DNA of 64,000 bases from Gaertneriomyces semiglobifer (lineage: Eukaryota > Chytridiomycota > Chytridiomycetes > Spizellomycetales > Spizellomycetaceae), in NCBI GenBank assembly GCA_025558075.1, contig JAHLKF010000014.1, positions 124,001-188,000 of the forward strand, in the 5' to 3' direction. The notes under the pieces were generated by a model. It searched no databases and was not told where the DNA came from. It was given only the letters and a program-made list of their open reading frames with translations. Numbering within the stretch: the stretch's first letter is position 1; each line of letters opens with the position of its first letter. A program made the position numbers and the translations under genes. Positions 55,647 through 64,000 of this stretch are shown piece after piece.

Positions 55647-58005
55647 TCAAACTGCCGCAATAATCTCGTCGGCCTTCTGCAGCGCCTCAATCATCTTGCG
55701 GCACTCTCCCCTCCTCTGCTTCGTGAACTCGCTCTCTTGCAACGCCTCATCAAACACCTCGCTCTTATACAACTCTGCCAACAACTCTCTCTGCAGCTCC
55801 TCCTTTGTGTGCTGAACCAATTTCAGCATGACAAACTTGGGCACCAGATCGCTCACGCTACGTTTGACAATGTTAAAGTACGACAGCAGCAAGAGCTTGA
55901 TGACCTCCATTTCCATCATTTCCCGTTCAGTTAGTGTGCCTGTGGCCTTGAGCATGGGAGGTGGGGATTCGAGGACTCCGGGCTTCTTCTTCTTGGAAAA
56001 GAAGGAGCCGAAGAAGCCGTCGTTTTGATTCATTTGGTTGAGGATGTCAGCGTTCGGGTCGCGCGAGGGGAGGGAGGAGGTGGCGTTCGGGTTGGCAGCG
56101 CCGCCGGGCGGGCCTTGGAAGCGTTGGTGCTGGGGTTTGGACGGGTCTGACCGGTCGAGAAGTTGGTTGGGTGGCGCTTGTTTCGCTTGGAGACGTTCAC
56201 CAACGATAGCCATGGCTTTGTGACCAGTGATGAAGTCGGGGTGACCAGTGTTGATGTAGCAGGCTTCGGCCCTACAGGTTCATTGAAACCATGATGAGAA
56301 AAAAGATTTCCAACCAAAAAGCGGGTGTATGCGGTTGTACGCACGCACTGGGTGACCAACAACAAGTACTTACGCAATCAGGTCCCGCACACACTTGTTC
56401 GTCGGGTCCATACATTTCTTGAAAAATTGAATGACCACAGAGTAAAACCGTTCCCGCATAGCCGGAAACCGCTTGAAAATCTGTTTCTGCAACAACTTGT
56501 TCAAGATGCGCACCAACTCATCGTAAATCATGCCAGCACACTTGAGACTCGGCTCTTCCAATCTCCGAATTTGCTGCTTGACCAGTACTTCAAAGGCCGC
56601 GGTGCCAACAAACAGAGCCGGCGAGGATCCACTGGAATTGTAGAGGATCGTCCGGATGTCAACGTCTTTGATCTGGTCGAACGGGTCCATGGATCGAATG
56701 GCAGAACCGTAGATTTCGTGAACAACATAACTGACACGAGCTCCTCCGCTCAATTCATCGCTAGTAATCTCGTTGGAAGTACCGTCAATGATGGTACGGT
56801 ACTCGTTGGTGAACTCAGTAATGACGTTCAAAATAATGTTGGACTGCGAGGTCTTGTCGTCGCCCAAAATATCGCCCAACTGGGAGAGCTCCTGGGTGTA
56901 CTTGGCCAAACCCGCCTGGATCTTGGCCTTGATTTCAGGCAACGTGTTTCGAATGTGATGCATGAGGATCATGTTGAGTTTCCTTGCCAAAAAGGGAGTA
57001 CCGCAGTATTGTGCTTTGGATTTGTAGGACGGGTGGTTTTCGAAAAAGTTGCGCTCGTTCTCGAGTGCGGCGGAAATTTTCTTTTTGGTTTCAATGTCCT
57101 TTTGACCACGGTTGATGACGGGGACATAACCGAGACGGAGAGGAATGACGCGACCGGCGAGAATGTCGACGACATCGGTACCAGGGTCCATGAGATCAAT
57201 TTTGGTGAGGACACCAATGGTGCGCACACCTTCCGGGTCGACTTCGCGAGCGAGCTTGAGACCGTCCGAGTTGGCCAAGTCGGTGTTAGCAGCGGTGACG
57301 GCGAGGATGATGGCATTGGGCTTAGTGATAAACTTGAGAAGCATGTCTCTGATTTGCTTCTCGATGTCTTTGGGTTGGTCGCCGACCGGGACTTTGGTGA
57401 GACCAGGCAAATCCACGAGGGTGAGGGTAAGAACGTTCGGGGAGTAGATTCGCAAGTTGATGGGATCCGGCGAGATACCAGTATTTTTGCCAGCCTTGGC
57501 ATCCGTTTCGCGGACGATTTCATTACGAATCTCATCGAAATTGGTGAACTTTTTGCCCGGAATATGCAAAAATTCACCCCACTCATCGACGGACTCGTTG
57601 CTGTTTGAGCTGTTCGCCACGGGAGGTGGTGGTTGAGCGACAGTAGTGGTATCCGCGCCAGACGAAGAAACGGGGCCGTTGTTGAATTCGGAGGCAGCAA
57701 CCCCGCCGACTTCTCCCTTTGACGTTGGCCTGTTGATGAGTTGCAGGACGAGAGGTCTCCTAGTGACTATACCGGTTCCACGTGGCAAAAAGTCGCGGCC
57801 GACAATGTTTTCAAGGACAGAGGATTTTCCACTACTCTGAGAACCGATGACGGTAATCTGGGGTAGATCTATTGGATTTGCGACGCCAACGGCTGCAAAA
57901 GCATCCTGCAACTTGTTGACTAGATAGGATGACGAAGTTTAGTTTTCTGCGCGTATGTCCCCATTGCGGCAACAACTCACCCGTCTTGATGAGATTTGTA
58001 TCCAT
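55647..58005 (-). CDS. VPS1: Dynamin-related GTPase VPS1
   Basis: Fission GTPase of vacuolar/endosomal traffic and peroxisome division. Three exons: 58005-57981, 57919-56374, 56271-55647, 731 residues (yeast 704). The 25-nt first exon gives MDTNLIKT, joined to [12 protein letters not shown] as in Vps1. GTPase motifs: GSQSSGKSS (G1), DLPGL (G3), LTKIDLMD (G4). A Ser/Asn/Pro-rich insert (about residues 75-115) precedes [35 protein letters not shown] and [15 protein letters not shown] place it with Vps1 rather than Dnm1, as does YINTGHPDF before the variable region. The C-terminal GED ends KADEIIAAV. No PH or Pro-rich domain, as expected for fungal forms. Confidence 0.94.
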
Positions 58006-59070
58006 CGTTTCTGTTTTGCTTTGTGTGGAACAACTGTGGCAGAGAGTAAGTATCTATCTATGTATGGATGTATGTGTGTGGGTGTGGGTGTGTGTATGTA
58101 CAAGTGGCATCTGCATCTGCGTGTGTGTGTGTGGGTTGGAATTGACCATTGCGGCGTTCGACGCTCAGAGTCGGGACAACTACTGTTTTGCGGTTGGCGC
58201 TTTTGACATACGGCATACATGTACAAAGGTGCATTGCAATTCGTGTCCATTAACTTTAATCCTTTTATGCATGCCAGAATGACTGGCGACTGCTGCTCAA
58301 TTTCAATGCTAGATCTAGATGACATCCAAACGTTGCATGGAAGCATCACTCGTTTGGTCACGAGGCCGTCGGCTATCATGAGCTGTAAAGTGATAGGACA
58401 CTCACCCTTGTGAGGTGACATTGCGAGCCAACGAAAGCAGGGAAGCACCTCACTCTCCATAACGGGAGAACAATAACATTAACAGGCCGCTCCATCAACA
58501 TCTGCCTTGATTTCATTCTCAAAGGCTCGTCGATGTGAGACATCTCAGTCACTGGCTCCCCTCGCATTTATGAACCAAAAGCGCCACACGGTGTTAGGGT
58601 TCGTCACGGCGTCTCACGTGGACCTTGCTCCCCACGTGGCATTCTTCCGACCTTTTTCAAGTTTTTTGGGATCGAACTGGGGCCATTGATTTTTGGAGTG
58701 TCTGCATTATTTCTTATTATTAACAGATAGCGTTATTCATAAGCATTAACGTGTTATCAATATGCAATTGTGTATATTTGCCCATTTAAGGAGGCCCAAA
58801 GGCATTCAGCACTCGCAACTACATTTCATATACACAAACGGGTGCGTACGCTGGATTACACTCTCCGCGTGTGTGGATGTTGAGCAGCGTTCAACGGATG
58901 TAGATTGGGAGCGGGCCGCCCACAAAGTGCAGAGAAAGCGGGAGCTAGCGAGAGAAACAGAGTGCCACGTAAGTGTGGAATAGAGGAAGTTCGACAACGA
59001 GAGACAAAGAACAACGTCCCGGGACAGAAGAAAGGGAATCAAGAAAGAGTGAGCTGACGAAGAAACAGGC
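58006..59070. promoter_or_regulatory. Divergent promoter region, VPS1 / HSF
   Basis: About 1.07 kb between divergent ATGs, with the GT microsatellite near the VPS1 side and an AT-rich block at about 58700-58770. The HSF leader (58900-59070) is GA-rich. I did not find a clear array of alternating GAA/TTC heat-shock units. Confidence 0.5.
58060..58137 (+). repeat. GT-rich microsatellite in the VPS1 5' leader/promoter
   Basis: Alternating GT tract with GGT interruptions, broken by a short GCATCTGCATCTGC segment; lies about 55-130 bp upstream of the VPS1 ATG. Such tracts are length-variable. Confidence 0.8.
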
Positions 59071-59222
59071 ATGTCAACTGCGAGAAAAACTCCGGCGTCT
59101 CGCAAGAGGCCTGCGGCCTCTCAGCCGCCCACCAGCAACAGCACCAACTCTACCATCTCCAATACATCCCTCCTATCGTCATCGTCACCTGCGTTTGCCA
59201 ATACTCTTCAGCAAACATCAAA

Positions 59223-59253
<31 letters not shown>

Positions 59254-61647
59254 CCCACAACAGCAGCAACTCTTGCGGCAGATCTCTTCGCGAATTTACC
59301 CCAAGTACAATCCCCTGGCCCATTGATTAACACCATGAACACTGTCAGATTGCCAAACAGTCTGATTCCCGCTTCTCTGGCAAATATAAATGCTTCTCAA
59401 CCCGTGGTTCCCCTATCTGCAGCTGCCGCCATGCCCACCCGTCCCACAAGCACCGCAGTCCGCAACGTCCCCGCCTTTCTCAACAAACTCTACAACATGG
59501 TCAACGATCCCTCCACAGATGACCTGATACACTGGGGCCCAGACGGCTCCACGTTTATTGTCCAACGACAAGAAGACTTTGCCTCCCAAGTCCTCCCACG
59601 TTTTTTCAAGCATAACAATTTCGCCAGCTTTGTTCGTCAACTCAACATGTACGGATTCCACAAAATACCCCACCTTCAGCAAGGAGTCCTCCATTCAGAC
59701 GGACTACCCGAAATATGGGAATTCACCAACCCCAACTTTCAGCGTAACCAACCCGACCTCCTTTGTCTTGTCACCCGCAAAAAGGGCCGAGATACCTCGG
59801 ATGACAAGGACGGTGGTGCTTGCGATATCAATAATATTATCCAAGAACTCGCTGCCATCAAGCGTCATCAACTCACCATTAGTGCCGATCTCAAGAATAT
59901 ACAACGGGACAATCAGATCATTTGGGCGGAATCTTTAGAGATGCGGGAACGTTATCAACGACAGCAAGACACCATTGCTAAGATCATGGGGTTTTTGGCA
60001 TCAGTCTTCATGAAGCGAACAGGCGTCAAAAACAAGAAGCGAAAACTGATTTCAGGTGGCCCGGCCACCGTGGTTAATTCTTTGGATGCTTTCGATGAGT
60101 CTCAGGATGAAGACGAAACTATTGATCCAGGTGGGTTTCGTTACGTGGTGTTTCTTTTTCCAAGAGTGATGTGAAAGTGTACGAGGGACAAAATGAAGGT
60201 GGTAGGACTTGCTGCAACGCGCTTGAAAGAAGAGACGAAGGCCTTGGACGAAAACGAATTTTGCAACGGCTTGAGGACGAACGACAGATTCTTGCCTTGC
60301 TAAAACACATTCCGGGATGGGTCATGTAGTTGTGCATTCACAGCAACACCTTTACTCGTCGCTCGCAGCAGCCACAGCGACTCCCGCAGAACCAAAGGAT
60401 GGAGCATCGCGAATGAGCCGCAATGGCTTGGCCTCAAAGGGCGCAGAGCGACAACAACAACAGCATGAGCAGAGAGAGTTACGCAGAGCGGATTCCCCAC
60501 GTGTGTCCTCCCACCCTCCTCCTCACATCTCGCACAATTCGCTAACTCTACTCTTCTTCATGCAGATACCATTTCTCAACGTGTCATGCATCTCCTTCAG
60601 CAACCTCCCACCGCACCCACGCCGGACATCTCTTCTTCCTCCTCCTCTGCGGTAACAGTACCCGACAACGGCCGAATCACGGTTGTCAGCCCTTCTCCGG
60701 ACCCGACCTTTTACTCACACGACCCACTCACCAGCCAGCAGCTCATCCATACAAATCCGCAACTAGACAGCGTTACACGCCATACGAACCAGGTCTCGGA
60801 AGACATTGATCTCCTGCAAGACCAATTGTCAAGTTTCTCCTCCTTAGTAGGGTTGGAAGATTTAGGGGATGAAGACTTTATGGCGAATTTTCTAGGTGAA
60901 CAGGGTGCGAGTGGAGCGACTCTGGCGCCGATTTTGGAGGCAGATGGGAGCGAGGAAGATCGTCAGACATTGTTGGCGTTGATGGGAGATGGTGTGGCGT
61001 TGGATCATTCCGCCGGTGGCATGACGAGTTCCAACTCTATGAGTGGTTTCCCAAGTTCCAATCAAGCGAATGTGGGGTTAGGATTAGGAGGGGTTTCGGC
61101 CACGCCCACAGCTCTGCCACCGAACAGCGTGATTCCGTCTACCGTTGTTGTTGGGGGTGCATCATCAAATACCACCCCGACGACAACCTCTCATGGATCA
61201 GCAGGGCTGCAATATTTTCCTGCGTCTGTCACGTTTCCTCCCGCCACATCTTCTGCATCTATAGCCGCTACCGTGGGCGGTGCACCCATGATGGATTACC
61301 CACCCATCCTGGCGCCGGCCACTTCCGATAGTACGACCACAGCGTTGACGCCATGGACGGGTCGACCTACAGCATCACCGCAGAAAGGCGTGTCTTTACA
61401 ACAACCATCGATCCAACCGGTTCTCACCCCATCTACCTCCATGGCACCTGTAGGACAAGGACAGCAAGTCTCTACGCACACGCCTACTTTGACCAGCACC
61501 GACCTTTTGCCTCCTACTTCCGATGTCGGGACGTCGTTCTTTGAGGAACCGATACCGGGATTGGAAGATCTGGATACCAGTTTATTAGGAAGTGAAGGCT
61601 TGGAGCTGTTGGATCTCGAAGGGTTGTTGGGCGACAACAAGAAATAG
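59071..61647 (+). CDS. HSF1: Heat shock transcription factor (HSF1 type)
   Basis: Trimeric activator that binds nGAAn elements on heat and proteotoxic stress. Exon 59071-60130 and last exon 60566-61647 splice in phase to 713 residues. Residues 1-130 are Ser/Thr-rich (imperfect ACA/CAA codon repeats at 59220-59275). The winged-helix DNA-binding domain is about 133-235: [40 protein letters not shown] and [18 protein letters not shown]. The HR-A/B trimerisation helix follows (about 250-315, [20 protein letters not shown]). The last third is a Ser/Thr/Pro-rich activation region ending in an acidic segment ([20 protein letters not shown]). Between the two firm exons, 60131-60565 probably contains another exon, 60369-60500, or a longer exon with a frame break; its structure is unresolved. 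Confidence 0.9.
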
Positions 61648-62001
61648 ACCTCACCGAATTCAAAAGTTGTGATTATGTTGGAGAGTTTGCTTTGTTTCTT
61701 TCTCTCTTTTGGTATTTTTGTATAGGTTTGTGGGGATTTGTGTTGGAATAGCGGGGGATAGTTTTGTATTTATTACAGAAAAAGAAAAGAGTCTGGATAA
61801 AGAACGTTTGATCAACTGTTCCAAACCAAAAAAGAAAACAGACTCAAACACCTATACTACTCCTACTGTACATACGCTACAGAGTCCATCATTCGAGGCA
61901 GGCGCACAACCTAATATCCACGGGAAGGAAGACACTAAAAAATAACTACAATCCGTTAGGCATTCCAAACTACGCTATACACATATTCTAAGGGGATCTA
62001 T
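61648..62001. other. Convergent intergenic region, HSF / EXPERA gene
   Basis: 354 bp of 3' UTR, T-rich just after HSF (TTTGTTTCTTTCTCTC) and A-rich around 61780-61840. No gene recognised. Confidence 0.4.
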
Positions 62002-62606
62002 CTACGCGCGCTTCTTCTTTGTGTTGGACTCTTCCTTCTTCAACGCGTCCCACCCAATGGTGAATTTGTACATAATACCGAGGGGAATGACGAGATAAGG
62101 CAGGTATGCAGACATGATCATGGCGAGTTTTGGAGCGGGGATGGTGTGCTTGTATGGACCGAGCGAGAGATCGGCGAGGATCGGGATCATGGTGGTAGCG
62201 ATGTGGGATGTGTAAAGGAGGGTGAGTGTGCGGATGGACGAGTATTCTAATCAGAGGCAACAAAAGGGAAGAAGGAAGGGTGTTTGTTAGTCCGGGGCTT
62301 CCACACCTGACCGTCAGGTTGGGGTAACTCACGTTTCTTGTAGACGCCTTTGATTAAGTAGAGATACATGACGGCCTGAATGGTGCCCTCAGCGAGAGAG
62401 ATGCCCCAGAACCATGGCCGAGCGGATCCGTGGATGAGGACATCTTTGAGGTAGGGGTCGTCGGAAATGGCGACCCAGGCGTCAAAGGATGAGACGAGAA
62501 ATTTGGGAAAGTAGGAGCGGAGAACGGGGAAGATGGTTTGTGAGGTGAGGAAAGTGATGAAGACCAGGTGGGAGGTGTAGAAGGCGAGGAGGGTTGCGCG
62601 GAACAT
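62002..62606 (-). CDS. EXPERA-domain membrane protein (TMEM97/EBP-like)
   Basis: EXPERA proteins are four-span ER proteins that include sterol isomerase EBP and the sigma-2 receptor TMEM97. Two exons, 62606-62333 and 62246-62002, give 172 residues. Helices: ATLLAFYTSHLVFITFLTS, the segment with HGSARPWFWGISLAEGTIQ, then TLLYTSHIATTMIPILADL and MSAYLPYLVIPLGIMY. The conserved acidic residue and the PWFW...E pattern in helix 2 fit the fold. The tail KKEESNTKKKRA is a dilysine/lysine-rich ER-retention type. TMEM97-like is favoured over EBP by length. Divergent from the gene at 62892; start codons are 285 bp apart. Confidence 0.8.
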
Positions 62607-62891
62607 CCTTTGGCTTTGACTCGGCGCTGTGATATGATATGCCTTACAACTAGTTATAATACGCTTCCTGCATGTCCGATCTGAAGTGCGAAGTTTTGAA
62701 CTTTAAAATGTCTGCGCGTTCGACCCGCTGCACACGTGACTTTGGCGGTTGGAACGCCGCATTTCGAATTCGAACAAAAGTGATAACGGCAGGCAGCAGC
62801 GGGCAGAGGAGAGTTATAGTAGAGAGCAGCGAGTTCGACTAGAGAGAGAGAGCCCAGTTTATTAGAAGAGAAGAGAGAACAACAGTCAGGA

Positions 62892-63584
62892 TGGGCATGT
62901 ATAGTTACATGGGTGCCTTGTTCGCTGGGTGAGTAGCCTTCTTCTACACAACAAAGAGGCATGTACCTTTCATTCCATTACACTCTGATACTAATTCATT
63001 CTTCTGAAATGACCAGCAACGTCATGCGTCCCGGGTTGACGGGATTCGACAAAGAGGCTATCAAATCCTATACGTACCACGGCTTCCTCCTGTACATTCT
63101 CTACATGTACCTCAAGTACTTTGAAGCCGACACCCCCATATACCAAGCGGACCTCGTTCTTGGCTTTTTCTGTTCGATTTTCGCATGGTTCCTCTTCTCG
63201 TACATGCTTGGACTGTACCAAATCCGCCGTGGACTGACAAAGATGGATTTGGAGCCGACCACCCGGGCGTGGCATGGTGGCCCGTGGTTGACGCCGATTC
63301 AGCGTGCTGTTCGGGAAACGGGCAGTATGGGCATGGGATTTGCGACGGCGTGGAGAGATGTGGAGACAACGTATATTCTCATGTGGTTGGGCGGTTTGTG
63401 TTTAGCGGGGGTCGGGTTCTGGTTCGTTGAAGTGAGTAAGGAGAGTGAGTTGATAAAGTTGAGGGCGAGGTTGGAGGAGCAAGCTAAAAAGGAAGGTGTG
63501 AATTTGGATATTTCAAAAGAGTCAGAGAAGCAGATGGCGGGAAACGCCAAGGAGGGAAAGGAGAAGAAGACTAGAAAGGATTAG
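62892..63584 (+). CDS. Unknown membrane protein with charged C-terminal tail
   Basis: Exons 62892-62929 and 63017-63584 (GTGAGT/ACCAG, 87-bp intron) give 201 residues. The short first exon supplies MGMYSYMGALFAG. Three hydrophobic stretches are clear: YHGFLLYILYMYLKYF, LVLGFFCSIFAWFLFSYMLG and YILMWLGGLCLAGVGFWFVE. Between the second and third lies a Gly-rich loop (WHGGPWLTPIQRAVRETGS). The last 45 residues are a highly charged helix (IKLRARLEEQAKKEG then KEGKEKKTRKD). The pattern suggests an ER or mitochondrial membrane protein with a cytosolic basic tail. I do not recognise the family. The leader is GA-rich and may be shared with the divergent EXPERA gene. Confidence 0.68.
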
Positions 63585-64000
63585 ATTCTCTAGCAGATAG
63601 GCCCGTCCGTCCCGCAGGCGGGAGCAATGTATTGCATGGGTTAGATTTAGAGGGAATGGTTAGGTTTCAAGGAAGAGGTAGCCTCATACATCACCGGGAC
63701 ACAGTATACTTTTAGCGCTCATAGATGACAGATGTGTAGGCAGAATATTTAAGCTTTATGCTAGCCGTTATTTCCCTCCTGCACTTGACAGAATTCTCTT
63801 GCTAGGATTCTTTTCTTCGAAAATGCCATAGTCTCGTCACTGTGCTGTCCTTTGACCGAACGCCGCGGGGGGCGTGTCAAACGGAACAAATTCTCGACCA
63901 CATTCGCACATTTCGACAATTGACATGACATCTCCACTTTTGCACTTCCCTATGTGACATAACAAAACCCCCCCACGCACTTACGATTCGAATCAATGCA
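63585..64000. other. Terminal region without a recognised gene
   Basis: 416 bp after the last stop. The first part is 3' UTR; a CCGTCCGTCCCGCAGGCGGG inverted-type segment lies near 63603-63623. No open frame or RNA gene is supported up to the window edge. Confidence 0.4.

Noticed and set aside
56325..57608. 427-codon open frame on the + strand opposite VPS1
   Set aside because: Lies wholly inside the conserved VPS1 coding sequence on the other strand; its composition mirrors the codon bias of VPS1 and it shows no family.
63985..63999. GATTCGAATC resembling a tRNA T-arm
   Set aside because: No acceptor stem, anticodon arm or D-arm can be paired within the window; it is at the very edge.

Overview
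This window is a gene-dense stretch of a zoosporic (flagellated) fungal genome, most likely a chytrid (Chytridiomycota, Spizellomyces-like). The inference rests on three things: a complete HYDIN-type ciliary central-apparatus gene of about 14 kb; typical fungal genes (class IV chitin synthase, NEO1, VPS1, GCN20/ABCF3, a UPF0658-type membrane protein); and many short GT-AG introns (mostly 54-120 bp, several with a CTAAC-like branch site). No prokaryotic operons, transposons, CRISPR arrays, rRNA or convincing tRNA genes were seen. Genus-level identity is not proven by the sequence.

Layout: 1-1919 (+) 3' part of a NEO1/ATP9-type flippase; 1982-16332 (-) HYDIN; 17529-19514 (+) R3H-SUZ RNA-binding protein; 20459-21878 (+) UPF0658-like multi-span membrane protein; 22210-23907 (+) SIR2-domain protein resembling FAM118; 24484-25094 (+) unknown; 25171-25871 (-) small four-span protein; 26655-28568 (+) CCT4; 29417-31881 (+) PP2A B56 subunit; 32111-33409 (-) THOC3/TEX1; 34170-35000 (+) a decayed zinc-ribbon-repeat/nuclease gene; 35593-39179 (-) chitin synthase; 39892-43092 (+) KDM4-type demethylase; 43259-43784 (-) 5-hydroxyisourate hydrolase; 44341-45132 (+) secreted CHRD protein; 45269-46647 (-) secreted choice-of-anchor-A protein; 46886-49183 (-) ABCF3; 49413-50078 (+) NDUFS6; 50417-51577 (-) BTB protein; 51947-53380 (+) disordered protein with a possible STIL/Ana2-like C-terminus; 53529-54394 (-) MCTS1; 54561-54932 (-) broken coding fragment; 55647-58005 (-) VPS1; 59071-61647 (+) heat shock factor; 62002-62606 (-) EXPERA-domain protein; 62892-63584 (+) unknown membrane protein.

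The genes are mostly unrelated housekeeping functions: membrane traffic (NEO1, VPS1), protein folding and stress (CCT4, HSF), translation (ABCF3, MCTS1), mRNA export (THOC3), chromatin (KDM4), cell wall (chitin synthase), respiration (NDUFS6), purine catabolism (HIU hydrolase) and the flagellum (HYDIN). Several pairs are divergent and may share promoters (HYDIN/R3H, CHS/KDM4, VPS1/HSF, the two membrane-protein genes at 62.6-62.9 kb). Two secreted-protein genes lie tail to tail at 44.3-46.6 kb.

Most worth a second look: the SIR2/FAM118-like gene; the frame-broken zinc-ribbon/nuclease relic with 54-bp tandem repeats; a one-base frame break near the 3' end of HYDIN; an unresolved internal exon in the HSF gene; a coding fragment with an in-frame TGA at 54.6-54.9 kb; and a possible STIL/Ana2-like gene. 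Exon borders were assigned by eye from splice signals, reading-frame continuity and family similarity, with phases checked by hand.
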